This document shows positions 1 to 9,754 of a DNA stretch of 64,000 nt, in pieces. The translations under genes were made by a program, and so were the position numbers. Position 1 is the stretch's first letter; each line of letters opens with the position of its first letter. The notes below the pieces were generated by a model that was not told the DNA's origin, did not search any database, and saw nothing but the letters and a program-made list of their open reading frames with translations. Source of the DNA: an uncultured Clostridia bacterium (GTDB lineage Bacteria > Bacillota > Clostridia > Lachnospirales > Cellulosilyticaceae); NCBI GenBank assembly GCA_937981575.1, contig CALJNR010000073.1:25388-89387 (forward strand), read 5' to 3'.

Positions 1-2250
1 AGCCAAGGTAACAAGTACAGTGTGAAGCGTCATATAAGCATTGATTTTATCTTGAGGCATTTCACTTTGCCAGAATCTCTCACGAGAACGGCGTACATAC
101 CAGTTAGACAGCTCATCTACGAAATCCTGCATGATACGAGAAGCTTCAAAAATGCGATAGCTTTCAAGATGTTCATCTACGTCTTTAACAAGTGTGTTAA
201 GTTTTGATAGTACCCATTTATCCATCATATTAAGTGAATTGTAGTCTAAAGTATATTTTGTTGGGTCGAAAGCGTCAATGTTTGCATAGAGTACATAGAA
301 AGCATAAGTGTTCCAGAATGTACCCATGAATTTTCTTTGTGATTCACTGACATTTTCAGAGCCGAAGCGGCTTGGAAGCCATGGGGAACTTGCAGAGTAA
401 AAATACCAACGTACGGCATCGGCACCTTGTGCATCAAGCACAGACCAAGGATCTACAACGTTACCTTTATGCTTGCTCATTTTTTGACCCTCTTTATCGC
501 AGACATGCCCGAGAACAATAACATTTTTATACGGAGACTTATCAAAGATAAGTGTTGAAATGGCCATTAGTGTATAGAACCATCCACGGGTTTGGTCTAC
601 AGCTTCAGAGATAAAATCAGCTGGATAATTGTCATCGAAAATCTCTTTGTTTTCAAAAGGATAGTGCCACTGAGCAAAAGGCATTGAACCGCTGTCATAC
701 CAGCAGTCAATAACATCTTCAACTCTTGTCATGTGTTTTTGGCACTTTGGACAATTAAGATGCACGGCATCGATATAGGGTTTATGGAGCTCGATTTCAT
801 CAGGACAGTCAGGACTCATTGATTTAAGTTCTTCGATGCTTCCAATCATATGCTTATGGCCACACTCACATTCCCAGATTGGAAGAGGTGTTCCCCAATA
901 ACGAGAACGGGAAAGCCCCCAGTCGATTACTCCTTCTAGGAAGTTGCCGAAGCGGCCTTCACCGATAGATGGAGGAAGCCAGTTAACTGTATTATTATTT
1001 TTTACCAGTGCCTGACGCACTTTAGTCATAGAAATAAACCAGGTATCTCTTGCATAGTATAAAAGAGGCGTATCACATCTCCAGCAATGCGGATAGCTGT
1101 GTTCGTAAGGTTCGGATTTGAACAGTTTATTATTTTCACCAAGCCACTTAAGGATGTGCTTATCCGCATCCTTTACAAAAATGTTCTGCCATAAGTCCAC
1201 TTCTTTTGTAAAATAGCCTTGCTCGTTTACAAGCTGAACAAATGGAAGATCATTTTCACGGCCTACCTTTGCGTCATCTTCACCAAAAGCTGGGGCAATA
1301 TGGACAATACCTGTACCATCAGTAAGGGTTACATAAGTATCGGATACAACAAACCAAGCTTTTTTATCAGGTTTTACAAAATCAAAAAGAGGTTCATACT
1401 CCATGCCGCACAGTTCTTTGCCGGAATATTTTTCTAAAATGCAAGCCCCTTCACCAAGAACTGAAGCTGCTAATGATTCAGCCAAGATATACTTATTGCC
1501 TTCGAATTCGGCTTTTACATAAGTATGCTCGGGATGAACACAAAGCGCTACGTTTGATGGAAGTGTCCAAGGGGTTGTAGTCCATGCTAAAAGGTAAGTA
1601 CTGTTCTCACCTTTTACTTTAAATTTTGCAACGGCAGTTGCATCTTTAATGTCTTTGTAGCCTTGAGCAACCTCGTGAGATGACAAAGAAGTCCCGCAAC
1701 GCGGGCAGTAAGGAACAATCTTATGACCTTTGTAAATGAGGTCCTTGTCCCAAATTTGTTTAAGTGACCACCACACAGATTCAATATAGTTATTATGGTA
1801 AGTTACATAAGGATCATCCATATCTACCCAGTATCCAACCCGGTCAGACATTTTCTCCCACTCGTTTTGATATTTCCAAACGCTTTCTTTGCACTTTGTA
1901 ATAAAGTCTTCAACACCGTATTTTTCGATTTCAGGTTTACCACTGATGCCAAGGAGCTTTTCAACTTCAAGTTCTACAGGAAGACCATGAGTATCCCAGC
2001 CGGCTTTTCGAAGTACTTTATAGCCTTTCATCGTTTTGTAACGTGGTATAAGGTCTTTGATAACACGGGTTAGAATATGACCTATATGGGGTTTGCCGTT
2101 TGCTGTTGGAGGGCCATCATAAAAGGTAAAGGTTGGCCCGTCGTTTCTGGCTTTTATAGAATCCTCAAATACATTATTTTCCTTCCAAAACTTCAGGACG
2201 TCTAATTCTCTTTCCACAAAGTTCAGGTTGGTATCTACTTTTTTGTACAT
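1..2250 (-). CDS. ileS: Isoleucyl-tRNA synthetase, IleS2-type (3' end outside window)
   Basis: Charges tRNA-Ile in the cytoplasm. Reading the minus strand from ATG at 2250 gives an open frame to the window edge, about 750 codons. The class I HIGH motif is at residues 55-58 (GKPHIGH), and the KMSKS loop reads KMSKH near positions 465-490. Editing-domain sequence and a CxxC zinc-type pair (YCPRCG) lie between. The N-terminus ([11 protein letters not shown]) and the LPVELEVEK stretch after HIGH fit the type 2, eukaryote/archaea-like IleS, usually about 1030-1040 residues, so some 280 C-terminal residues are missing. The start is fixed by GGAGGC at 2256-2261. A T-box leader lies directly upstream. 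Identity is certain; the type 2 assignment is from memory of family sequences. Confidence 0.97.
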   Translation of the reverse strand, partial: MYKKVDTNLNFVERELDVLKFWKENNVFEDSIKARNDGPTFTFYDGPPTANGKPHIGHILTRVIKDLIPRYKTMKGYKVLRKAGWDTHGLPVELEVEKLLGISGKPEIEKYGVEDFITKCKESVWKYQNEWEKMSDRVGYWVDMDDPYVTYHNNYIESVWWSLKQIWDKDLIYKGHKIVPYCPRCGTSLSSHEVAQGYKDIKDATAVAKFKVKGENSTYLLAWTTTPWTLPSNVALCVHPEHTYVKAEFEGNKYILAESLAASVLGEGACILEKYSGKELCGMEYEPLFDFVKPDKKAWFVVSDTYVTLTDGTGIVHIAPAFGEDDAKVGRENDLPFVQLVNEQGYFTKEVDLWQNIFVKDADKHILKWLGENNKLFKSEPYEHSYPHCWRCDTPLLYYARDTWFISMTKVRQALVKNNNTVNWLPPSIGEGRFGNFLEGVIDWGLSRSRYWGTPLPIWECECGHKHMIGSIEELKSMSPDCPDEIELHKPYIDAVHLNCPKCQKHMTRVEDVIDCWYDSGSMPFAQWHYPFENKEIFDDNYPADFISEAVDQTRGWFYTLMAISTLIFDKSPYKNVIVLGHVCDKEGQKMSKHKGNVVDPWSVLDAQGADAVRWYFYSASSPWLPSRFGSENVSESQRKFMGTFWNTYAFYVLYANIDAFDPTKYTLDYNSLNMMDKWVLSKLNTLVKDVDEHLESYRIFEASRIMQDFVDELSNWYVRRSRERFWQSEMPQDKINAYMTLHTVLVTLA

Positions 2251-2283
2251 ACGTTGCCTCCTAATTTAACTAGATATAAATAC

Positions 2284-2320
2284 AAAAAAACTCCTTCATC
2301 CAATAACAGGACGAAAGAGT
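2284..2320 (-). terminator. Intrinsic terminator of the ileS T-box leader
   Basis: On the minus strand ACTCTTTCGTCC (2309-2320) pairs with GGATGAAGGAGT (2290-2301) around a 7-base loop, with two G-U pairs, followed by a run of seven T. This is the conditional terminator; the T-box sequence upstream would form the competing antiterminator when uncharged tRNA is bound. Confidence 0.88.
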
Positions 2321-2530
2321 ATTAAATACGTAATCTTCCGCGGTACCACCTGATTTGTCTCTCCTATAGAGAAACCGCTCGTTATACCTTTCCTAATAAA
2401 TAACGGTAGGATGCCGTCAGAGCCTACTGGACTTCGGTCTGCCACTCCAAGGGGATTTTTCGTATTTTCTATCGTATGGGCTTACACCAACCCCACTCGC
2501 TAAGACGCATCAAAAATAGTACTTTTCCTT
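2284..2530 (-). promoter_or_regulatory. T-box riboswitch (tRNA-Ile sensing) controlling ileS
   Basis: Leader RNA that binds uncharged tRNA and permits read-through into ileS. On the minus strand the conserved T-box core, reading AGGTGGTACCGCGG, lies at 2338-2352. A stem I apical segment (GGTTGGTGTAAGCC) is near 2480-2495. An AUC codon at 2454-2456, in the usual place before the 3' side of stem I, would be the Ile specifier. A terminator hairpin with a U-run (2284-2320) ends the leader just before the ileS ribosome site. The 5' boundary is approximate because I could not define the promoter with confidence. Confidence 0.92.
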
Positions 2531-2567
2531 TTCACTGTGTTTAGTCTATAAAATTTTATACAAATAT

Positions 2568-2614
2568 TATTATAGAATTAAATAGGTATCTTGTAAAGCC
2601 TTAATTCTATAATA
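2568..2614 (-). repeat. 14-bp perfect inverted repeat between permease gene and ileS leader
   Basis: TATTATAGAATTAA (2568-2581) is the exact reverse complement of 2601-2614, with a 19-base loop. It lies just beyond the stop of the minus-strand permease gene and before the ileS leader, so it could end permease transcription, although no clean U-run follows on that strand. Confidence 0.5.
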
Positions 2615-2663
2615 TATATGTTTTTTAATTGTGAAAAAATGGAATGGTATTATTTGAACTCAA

Positions 2664-3590
2664 TTAATTTTTATTGACGATAATAATACCAATACACACG
2701 AGTAAAAGAGCAATAAAGTGTACTGGAAGTAATAACTCGCCAGGGATGAATATACCAGTTAGCAAACTCCCTGTTATGGGAATAATAAATTTAAACATAG
2801 AAAGTTCACTGATTGCTCGATATTGCAGAAGCGAATACCAAAGGTAAAAGGCAATGCTTGAAACGAGTGAGAGATAGATGAGTAAACCGGCGGCAAGAGG
2901 CGTGAAATGTAAAGAAAAAGGATTTCCCCCCATGAAGAGACCGGTGAAAAATAATAAAATTGCGCCAAGGAACATTTGCCAAGCAGTAAATACAAGGGAA
3001 GGAAGTTCTTCGCCGATTCTTTTGGCTATAAACATAGACAGAGCGCTTGTAAGTCCGGAAATGATCATAAATCCTTCCCCTAGGAAGGAAAAACTCAGCA
3101 GCCCGCTGCGTCCGTGATCAAGATTTATGAGAATAAGACCTCCAAAGCCGAGTAGAAGCCCAATTGCTTTTTTGAAGTTAAGTTTATCATTTTTATCTAA
3201 AAAATGAGCCAGCACGATAGCAAGAAAAATAGAGCTTTGTCCCAAAATAGAAGCCTTGATGCCTGAAGTATTGTTAATACCTATATTAAAGAAAAAGTAT
3301 TGAAGCGTTGTATTAAATAGCCCTAGAAAAAGTATTGAACGTATATGAGCGGATTTAAGCTTAAAAAACTGGACTTGTTTAACCATTCCGAAAACGAATA
3401 AAAACACTCCTGCCAGTATAAACCTGAGGCTGATCAGTGTAATGTTATCAGCCAAGTTACTGCTTGCAATTCCCATTTCTTTGTAAATGATTTTAAGAGT
3501 GGGATATGGAGTTCCCCATAATATGCAGCATAGTAAGGCTATGGAGGTTGTGATGAAAAAAGATTGAGGAGGGGCTTGCGTTTTATTCAT
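2664..3590 (-). CDS. EamA/DMT-family membrane transporter
   Basis: Predicted inner-membrane permease of the drug/metabolite transporter superfamily, 308 residues. About ten hydrophobic helices are visible, in two repeats of five, as in EamA proteins. The first carries the motif LLWGTPYP-like CCILWGTPYPTLK near residues 20-32, and the second half begins around residue 160. Start ATG at 3590 is preceded by AAGGAGA. The gene stands alone upstream of the ileS leader on the same strand and divergent from pncB. The substrate cannot be read from the sequence; relatives export amino acids, sugars or drugs. Confidence 0.85.
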   Translation of the reverse strand: MNKTQAPPQSFFITTSIALLCCILWGTPYPTLKIIYKEMGIASSNLADNITLISLRFILAGVFLFVFGMVKQVQFFKLKSAHIRSILFLGLFNTTLQYFFFNIGINNTSGIKASILGQSSIFLAIVLAHFLDKNDKLNFKKAIGLLLGFGGLILINLDHGRSGLLSFSFLGEGFMIISGLTSALSMFIAKRIGEELPSLVFTAWQMFLGAILLFFTGLFMGGNPFSLHFTPLAAGLLIYLSLVSSIAFYLWYSLLQYRAISELSMFKFIIPITGSLLTGIFIPGELLLPVHFIALLLVCIGIIIVNKN

Positions 3591-3658
3591 TTTTGTTCTC
3601 CTTGAACCTAACTGGTTTACTTAAGTCTAAAAATATTTATTAGATATCAGTTAATTGT

Positions 3659-3688
3659 TTACCTAATGATGACGAAATATGGTATAAT
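3659..3688 (+). promoter_or_regulatory. Possible promoter of pncB
   Basis: A perfect TATAAT -10 box lies at 3683-3688, 53 bases before the pncB start. The best -35 is a weak TTACCT at 3659-3664 with 18-base spacing. Only the -10 is convincing. Confidence 0.4.
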
Positions 3689-3741
3689 AATAGTATAGTA
3701 TAATACAATTGGCTTTAAGAGTCAAAGAAGGAGATGCACCA

Positions 3742-5196
3742 ATGTTTACCAGAAATTTAACATTATTAACAGATTTGTATCAGCTGACGATGATGCAAGG
3801 TTATTATGAGAATGATGTTAATAATCATGAAGTAGTATTCGATCTTTTTTATAGAACTAATCCATCTAAAAATGGTTATGCCCTATGTGCAGGACTCGCA
3901 CAGGCCATAGAATATATCAACAACCTGTCTTTTGCAAAAGAGGACATTGATTATCTGGAAAGCTTAGGTTTATTTAAAAAAGATTTTCTTGAGTATTTGA
4001 GAAATTTTAAGTTTACAGGAGACATTGATGCGATAGAAGAAGGAACAGTTGTTTTTCCAGGAGAAGTGCTGCTTCGGGTAAAGGCTCCGATTTTTGAAGC
4101 TCAATTTGTTGAGACAGCGCTTTTAAATATAGTCAATCATCAAAGTCTTATTGCAACAAAGGCAGCGCGGGTTGTTAAAGCTGCTGAAGGAGATCCAGTT
4201 TTAGAATTTGGATTAAGAAGAGCGCAGGGGCCAGACGCTGGTGTATATGGGGCAAGAGCAGCTGTTATAGGCGGCTGCAGCGCTACTTCTAATGTGCTTA
4301 CAGGCAAAATGTTTGGCGTTCCTATTGCAGGAACACATGCTCATAGCTGGGTTATGAGCTTTGATGAAGAAATAGAAGCCTTTAGAGCCTATGCAAAGTT
4401 ATTTCCTAACAAGTGTATATTGCTTGTTGATACCTATGATACCCTTGAATCAGGTGTACCTAATGCGATTAAAGTGTTTGATGAAATGAAAGAAGCTGGT
4501 ATCACTTCTGCCGCATATGGCATACGTCTTGACAGCGGAGACCTTGCTTATTTATCTAAAAAAGCAAGACAGATGTTAGATGCAGCAGGGCATACAAAGG
4601 CAATAATCAGTGCTTCGTGTGATCTCGATGAACTGCTTATTGCAGACCTTAAAAGGCAAGGAGCTAAAATCTCTTTATGGGGAGTAGGAACAAATCTTAT
4701 TACTTCATCTGATTGTCCTTCGTTTGGAGGTATTTATAAATTATCAGCAGAGATTAGTAAAGAGGGCACAAGTATCCCAAAAATCAAAATTTCGGATAAC
4801 CCAGAGAAAGTTACTAATCCAGGCGTTAAAAAGGTTGTAAGAATATACGACAAACTATCCCATAAAATCCAGGCGGATATTATCGCGCTAGATGACGAAA
4901 TCTTTGATGAAACTAAGCCGCTTACATTGTACGAAACCCATGCCAGGTGGAAAAAGATAAAACTTAAAGCAAATACCTATGAAGCTCGGGAGCTTTTAGT
5001 TCCAGTATTTAGAGGAGGGCATCAAGTTTATGAATCACCTGCAGCTATGGCGATAAAAGAGTATGCTGCAGGTGAACTGGCTACCCTTTGGGATGAATAT
5101 AAAAGGTTGATTAATCCGCAGATCATGCCTGTCGTTTTATCCGATGGCTTATATGAACTTAAACAGAAGATGCTGGAAGACTACAAGAAGGATTAG
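3742..5196 (+). CDS. pncB: Nicotinate phosphoribosyltransferase
   Basis: Converts nicotinate and PRPP to nicotinate mononucleotide, the entry step of NAD salvage (Preiss-Handler pathway), in the cytoplasm. The product is 484 residues, typical of the family. The N-terminus (LTDLYQLTMMQGYY) is the family signature, and the active-site stretch GTHAHSWVMSF lies near residues 200-210. I chose ATG 3742 because AAGGAGA at 3728-3734 sits 7 bases upstream; an in-frame TTG at 3709 has no ribosome site. The acyltransferase gene follows after 10 bases, suggesting cotranscription. Confidence 0.96.
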   Translation: MFTRNLTLLTDLYQLTMMQGYYENDVNNHEVVFDLFYRTNPSKNGYALCAGLAQAIEYINNLSFAKEDIDYLESLGLFKKDFLEYLRNFKFTGDIDAIEEGTVVFPGEVLLRVKAPIFEAQFVETALLNIVNHQSLIATKAARVVKAAEGDPVLEFGLRRAQGPDAGVYGARAAVIGGCSATSNVLTGKMFGVPIAGTHAHSWVMSFDEEIEAFRAYAKLFPNKCILLVDTYDTLESGVPNAIKVFDEMKEAGITSAAYGIRLDSGDLAYLSKKARQMLDAAGHTKAIISASCDLDELLIADLKRQGAKISLWGVGTNLITSSDCPSFGGIYKLSAEISKEGTSIPKIKISDNPEKVTNPGVKKVVRIYDKLSHKIQADIIALDDEIFDETKPLTLYETHARWKKIKLKANTYEARELLVPVFRGGHQVYESPAAMAIKEYAAGELATLWDEYKRLINPQIMPVVLSDGLYELKQKMLEDYKKD

Positions 5197-5206
5197 AGGT
5201 GATGAT

Positions 5207-5938
5207 ATGATTGGTAATATAAAAGTTTTAAACAGCATGCTTGTGCACTACATTACAACAACAGGAAAAAGAAAAAAATATTCTTACGGTAATTCGAAAT
5301 ATGATAAAAGAGAAAGCAGACAGCATATTTATAAAACGCTGCAGAAATTATCACGTAGCATGCTGAAAGCTGGAGAAATTCCCGTAGAAGTACGAGGAAT
5401 CGAAAATCTGCCGCAGCATGGGCCGGTTCTCTATGTTGCCAATCATAAAAGCATTTTTGATATTGTTATTCTTACAAGCATTATCGAAGATCCTTGTATA
5501 TATATTGGCAAGAAGGAAGTCTCTAAAATGCCTTTGGTTGGGAAATGGTTTGATGCTCTAGGATGTATTTATATTGACCGGGAGGATATCAGACAATCTT
5601 TAAAAGCTATTATGGAAGGCATAGGTGAACTCAAGAACGGACAATCTATTGTTTTATTTCCAGAAGGAACAAGAACCTATGCCAGGGAAATGAAAGATTT
5701 TAAGGAAGGCAGTTTTAAGCTGGCAACCAAAACAGGGGTACCCATTGTTCCTATAGCTCTTCAGGATACTTATAAAGTTTTTGAAGAGAACAAGGGTATC
5801 AGAAAAGCTAAAGCCTATGTCAATATTGGAAAAACAATTTATCAGGAAGCGTTAAGTACGGAAGAGAGAAGAAGTCTTCCGCAATATGTACAGCATATTG
5901 TAGAGGAGCTGCTTAGACAAGTTACATATACTAGTTAG
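5207..5938 (+). CDS. plsC: 1-acyl-sn-glycerol-3-phosphate acyltransferase family protein
   Basis: Likely adds the second acyl chain to lysophosphatidic acid to form phosphatidic acid at the membrane. Length is 243 residues. The catalytic NHKSIFD (HX4D) box lies near residue 79 and the glycerophosphate-binding FPEGTR box near residue 151, in the usual order and spacing. ATG 5207 follows AGAGGTGAT; a longer in-frame start at 5144 lies inside pncB and is rejected. It is probably cotranscribed with pncB. Other PlsC-family enzymes act on related lysolipids, so the acceptor is inferred. Confidence 0.88.
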   Translation: MIGNIKVLNSMLVHYITTTGKRKKYSYGNSKYDKRESRQHIYKTLQKLSRSMLKAGEIPVEVRGIENLPQHGPVLYVANHKSIFDIVILTSIIEDPCIYIGKKEVSKMPLVGKWFDALGCIYIDREDIRQSLKAIMEGIGELKNGQSIVLFPEGTRTYAREMKDFKEGSFKLATKTGVPIVPIALQDTYKVFEENKGIRKAKAYVNIGKTIYQEALSTEERRSLPQYVQHIVEELLRQVTYTS

Positions 5939-6084
5939 TTTGGGACACAAGAAGATCAGTAATATAAAAAGAAATTACGCACCTCAAGCTTACTGTATAT
6001 GCACATATATTTTATAGGTTTACAACTATTAAGAACTGAAAGAGTATGGCAGTAACTTTTAGTATTAAGTGAGGGGGGATTAGT

Positions 6085-7509
6085 ATGACAGATAGCCAAG
6101 AAAACCGATTGAATCAGGAAGAACTTAAGCCTGTTAATGAAACATTATTTGTAGAGGTATCTAAGGATAAAATGTTAGGCGTAATTTGGTTTGAGGAGCC
6201 TAAAAATGGAGGCGCAGTTTTATCCTTAAATCAGATTAAAGATGAAATTGATAGAAAAGGCATTAAAAAGGGTATAGATTTTGAACTTCTAAATCACATT
6301 GCATCTGAAAAAAAGTACAGCTATAAATATATCATTGCTAAGGGAATTCTGCCGGAAGATGGGCAGGATGGCATATTAACCTTGACATTTAGTGCAGAAG
6401 ATATTAAGAGTTTTAAACCGAAACAAAATGCAGATGGTACTGTAGATTTTAAAAATCTTCATGCAGTACATAATGTGAAAAAAGGAGATATACTAGCGAC
6501 TAAAACCCCGCCCGCAGATGGTAAGGAAGGCTATAATATATTCGATCAAGTCCTTAAAGCTAAAAAAGGTAAAGACGTGAGAATACCTAAAGGGAAGAAT
6601 ACAGAGATATCAGCAGATGGACTAAGCCTTATTGCAGCAGTAGATGGCAAATTAGAGTATGATGGGCATAATATCTATGTTAATACGGTATATACCTTAA
6701 ATGGAGATCTAGACAGCAGTATTGGAAATATTGATTTTATAGGAAGTGTTGTAATAAGCGGAAGTATCAAATCAGGGTTTACTGTAAAAGCCGAAGGCTC
6801 TGTTGAAGTTAAGGGATCAGTTGAGGATTCAGTTATTATAGCGGGAGGAGATATTTTTCTAAGCTATGGCATACAAGGGATAGAAAAAGGGAAATTAATC
6901 TCTGGGGGAAATGTGGTTGCAAAGTTTATACAAAATGCTACAGTGGAAGCAAAAAAAGATGTCATTACTGAAGCTATCATACATTCTAATGTTTCAGCGG
7001 GAAATATGATTAGAGTAGAAAGCGGAAAAGGGACTATTGTAGGAGGTAGTGTTGCAGCCACCCATATGATTTTGGCTAAAAGCATCGGATCTCCTATGGG
7101 AACTGCTACGACGGTTCAAATAGGCATATTACCAAGCATCTATCAAAAGCATAAACAAATTGAGGCTGAGCTGCACCTTAAGCAGGAGACCTTAGATAAA
7201 GTAGAACAAAGTATCAAGTTTTTATTTACTAAGGCAAGGGAGACGAAACTGGATGCGCAGAAACAAATGATGCTGCACAAGCTTAACGATTCGAGAACAC
7301 CGCTTATAGAAGAAATAGGTGTATTAAAAAGTGAATTTAATGAGCTCTCTGAAGTTTTAAGAGAGGCCCAAGATGGGATTATCAAGGCGATGGATACGGT
7401 GTATCCAGGGGTTAAGCTTATTATTGGCAATTCTATTAAGTATGTAGATGATACACAGGTAAGGTGTACTATCAGAAAAGTAGATGGAGATATATTTATT
7501 GGTTTATAA
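6085..7509 (+). CDS. FapA/DUF342 family protein
   Basis: A 474-residue soluble protein of the DUF342 (FapA) family. It has an N-terminal alpha/beta part, then roughly residues 170-340 of short Gly-rich strands (SGSIKSGFTVKAEGSVEVKG-like periodicity) expected to form a right-handed beta-helix, then a charged coiled-coil stretch at about 345-430. Start ATG 6085 follows GAGGGGGG. It is a single gene ended by a shared bidirectional terminator. The family is widespread in Clostridia; its role is not established, and links to polymer binding or regulation are only suggested by fold. Confidence 0.82.
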   Translation: MTDSQENRLNQEELKPVNETLFVEVSKDKMLGVIWFEEPKNGGAVLSLNQIKDEIDRKGIKKGIDFELLNHIASEKKYSYKYIIAKGILPEDGQDGILTLTFSAEDIKSFKPKQNADGTVDFKNLHAVHNVKKGDILATKTPPADGKEGYNIFDQVLKAKKGKDVRIPKGKNTEISADGLSLIAAVDGKLEYDGHNIYVNTVYTLNGDLDSSIGNIDFIGSVVISGSIKSGFTVKAEGSVEVKGSVEDSVIIAGGDIFLSYGIQGIEKGKLISGGNVVAKFIQNATVEAKKDVITEAIIHSNVSAGNMIRVESGKGTIVGGSVAATHMILAKSIGSPMGTATTVQIGILPSIYQKHKQIEAELHLKQETLDKVEQSIKFLFTKARETKLDAQKQMMLHKLNDSRTPLIEEIGVLKSEFNELSEVLREAQDGIIKAMDTVYPGVKLIIGNSIKYVDDTQVRCTIRKVDGDIFIGL

Positions 7510-7520
7510 AATGGTATAAA

Positions 7521-7547
7521 AAAGACAGATCTTTTGGATCTGTCTTT
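7521..7547. terminator. Bidirectional terminator between FapA-like gene and cls
   Basis: AAAGACAGATC (7521-7531) pairs perfectly with 7537-7547 around a TTTTG loop, with T-runs on both strands. It lies between the convergent stops of the DUF342 gene and the cardiolipin synthase gene, so it can serve both. Confidence 0.92.
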
Positions 7548-7548
7548 T

Positions 7549-9006
7549 TTATAAGATTGGAGAAAGGAGCCGGGCTATAGATTCTTTAATCTTAATGATG
7601 AGATTCCTGTTTTTGTAGATTTCAGGGGTAACTTCCTTACAATCTAAAATATCTTCAAGGAATATGCGGGAAAGCTTTTTCGTAATGGTTTCGTTATAAA
7701 TAAAAGCATTAATCTCAAAGTTTAGTTTGAAACTGCGAATGTCACAGTTGGCTGTACCCACAGAACAAATGGTATCATCTATCACAATGGTTTTAGCGTG
7801 CAAAAAGCCCTTTTCGTAAGTATAACATTTTGCCCCGCAATCAAGTATTTCTCCTATGTGCGCATAAGTTGCCCAATAAACAAAGATATGATCTGGCTTA
7901 TTAGGAATCATGACACGAACATCTATACCGGAAAGGGCAGCAAGTTTAAGTGCCGTTAAGACCACTTCATCAGGTACAAAGTAAGGGGTCTGGATATAAA
8001 TATATCTTTTGGCTGTATAAATCATTTTTATGAAGCCGTCTCTTATACCCTGTTGTTTGGAATCAGGACCACTAGATACAATCTGCATACCTACATTGCC
8101 AGGGGCACTGTTTGTCTCAATAGGAATATATTTATCAAGAAGAAGATCTTCGCTGGTTGCAAATCTTCGGTCAAGCAAAAATTGAAGGTTAATCAGCCTG
8201 ACAGCACTCCCGGTTATTTTGAGATGAGTATCCCGCCAATAGCCTAATTTTTTATTAAGGCCAATGTATTCTTCGCCAATATTAAATCCTCCTAGATAGC
8301 CTACTAGACCATCAATCACGCATATTTTGCGATGATTTCTATAGTTGGCTCGGAATTTGATAAAGGGAATAAAGGATGGGAAAAAGCAAGCTGTTTTGAC
8401 ACCTGCTTCTGCGAGTTCATGAAAAAACTTAGATGGAATACCAAAACAACCCATATCATCATAGAGCAAAAAGACTTCAATCCCTTCTTTGGCCTTGGCG
8501 ACAAGGAGATCTTTAAGCGCTTTCCCTAATTCATCATTTTTTATAATATAATATTCAATATGAATATACCGTTTAGCTTTTTTGATGTTCTCAAACATCA
8601 CATTAAAAAGTTCTTTGCCATCAATAATAATATCCACTGTGTTATCTTCAGTATATAATGAATCGTGAGCGTTAAGATGAAGACTTATAAGGCTTTCATA
8701 AGCATTAATGAGAGGGTTATCGTATTCGTTAAAGTGCTGCCAAAGGGAAGTCTGCTGCCTATGGGCTACGGCTAAAAAGCGATCCTCCTCTTCTTTTTTT
8801 ATAAAAGTTTTTCTTTTTCGAAGATCTTGTCCGAACATAAGATATAAAATAAACCCTACAAATGGAATAAACAGCATGAGCATGATCCAGGCCCATGTGG
8901 TTGTAGGATTTTTGCGGGTAAAAAATATAACTGATATAACAAGCAGAATGTTAATATATAAGAACATGTCAAGCCAAGTAAAACCAATAAGCAAACTATG
9001 TATCAT
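7549..9006 (-). CDS. cls: Cardiolipin synthase
   Basis: Joins two phosphatidylglycerol molecules to cardiolipin at the membrane. It has 485 residues, with two N-terminal membrane helices (about 5-60, the second ending in a PFVGFILYLMFG stretch) and two phospholipase D domains. The HKD motifs read HRKICVID near residue 225 and HAKTIVID near residue 402, each followed by the expected G-N/C-D residues. Start ATG 9006 follows AGAGGTGAT. The gene faces away from the small gene at 9130 and has its own TTGATA/TATAAT promoter. Confidence 0.94.
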   Translation of the reverse strand: MIHSLLIGFTWLDMFLYINILLVISVIFFTRKNPTTTWAWIMLMLFIPFVGFILYLMFGQDLRKRKTFIKKEEEDRFLAVAHRQQTSLWQHFNEYDNPLINAYESLISLHLNAHDSLYTEDNTVDIIIDGKELFNVMFENIKKAKRYIHIEYYIIKNDELGKALKDLLVAKAKEGIEVFLLYDDMGCFGIPSKFFHELAEAGVKTACFFPSFIPFIKFRANYRNHRKICVIDGLVGYLGGFNIGEEYIGLNKKLGYWRDTHLKITGSAVRLINLQFLLDRRFATSEDLLLDKYIPIETNSAPGNVGMQIVSSGPDSKQQGIRDGFIKMIYTAKRYIYIQTPYFVPDEVVLTALKLAALSGIDVRVMIPNKPDHIFVYWATYAHIGEILDCGAKCYTYEKGFLHAKTIVIDDTICSVGTANCDIRSFKLNFEINAFIYNETITKKLSRIFLEDILDCKEVTPEIYKNRNLIIKIKESIARLLSPIL

Positions 9007-9028
9007 TTTTGATCACCTCTATAATAGT

Positions 9029-9058
9029 ATTATACTATGTAATAAAAATTATTATCAA
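9029..9058 (-). promoter_or_regulatory. Sigma-A promoter of cls
   Basis: On the minus strand TTGATA (9053-9058) and a perfect TATAAT (9029-9034) are spaced by 18 bases. Transcription would start close to 9022, directly before the ribosome site, giving a very short leader. Confidence 0.6.
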
Positions 9059-9060
9059 CA

Positions 9061-9089
9061 TTGTGTTCTAAGTTTTGGTATGATATACT
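9061..9089 (+). promoter_or_regulatory. Sigma-A promoter of the 9130 gene
   Basis: TTGTGT at 9061-9066 and TATACT at 9084-9089, 17 bases apart, with a TG two bases before the -10 (extended -10). It is arranged back to back with the cls promoter. Confidence 0.6.
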
Positions 9090-9129
9090 AATCTAAGCTT
9101 AACTAAAAGTTCTAAAGGAGGTATAAAAT

Positions 9130-9582
9130 TTGAATTGGACAATATTTTTTATTGTACTTGCAGTACTTGCTGTACTTATTGCTGGACTATATTTTTGGGG
9201 GAGAAACTTACAGAAAAAATATGATAGTCAGCAGCAGCTTATTAATCAGCATAAACAAGCTATGTCTATATTTGTAATAGATAAGAAAAGAGATCATGTG
9301 AGCAACCTGAAGCTTCCGAAACAAGTTAAGGAACAGCTTCCATGGATTTATAAAAAGCGTAAGATGCCAGTTGTTATTGCGAAAATTGGACCACAGATTC
9401 AGACACTTATGTGCGACGAAAAGATTTATAACAGCATTCCTGTAAAAAAGCAAATTAAAGTTGAACTTGCAGGGATACTTGTTGTGAATGTTTTATCCGG
9501 CAAACTTCCGGAGGTTAAGAAAAAAGGGTTTATATCTCAGCTCAAAGATAAGGCTATGCCTGCTAAAGCTGATAAAAAATAA
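9130..9582 (+). CDS. Conserved small membrane-anchored protein of unknown function
   Basis: 150 residues. Residues 3-25 form one hydrophobic helix (IFFIVLAVLAVLIAGLYFWG), followed by a basic, soluble cytoplasmic domain (residues 26-150, many Lys, a PWIYKKRKMPVVIAKIGPQ stretch) and a Lys-rich tail. The start is TTG 9130, chosen because AAAGGAGG lies 7-14 bases upstream and no ATG fits. I do not recognise a named family with certainty. The gene has its own promoter and a strong terminator, so it is an independent unit. Confidence 0.75.
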   Translation: MNWTIFFIVLAVLAVLIAGLYFWGRNLQKKYDSQQQLINQHKQAMSIFVIDKKRDHVSNLKLPKQVKEQLPWIYKKRKMPVVIAKIGPQIQTLMCDEKIYNSIPVKKQIKVELAGILVVNVLSGKLPEVKKKGFISQLKDKAMPAKADKK

Positions 9583-9611
9583 AGCTTGTATACTCTGAGT
9601 ATACAAGCTTT
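9581..9611 (+). terminator. Strong intrinsic terminator
   Basis: AAAGCTTGTATACT (9581-9594) and its exact reverse complement (9598-9611) form a 14-bp stem with a 3-base loop followed by a T-rich tract. The stem begins within the stop codon of the preceding gene. Confidence 0.92.
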
Positions 9612-9754
9612 ATTTTTTATTAAATTTATGACTTGTAGTATCTAAAACATTAATAAGGTTAATAATAATTGAAACAAACTCATATGTTTAAAACATGAAG
9701 CTTGTAAATGATAATATACTAACTGACAGCAGAGATTGTAGAGGAGGAGGCCAA

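Noticed and set aside
1219..2073. Plus-strand open frames within 1-2250
   Set aside because: They are shadows of ileS on the minus strand, with no ribosome sites and no protein-like composition.
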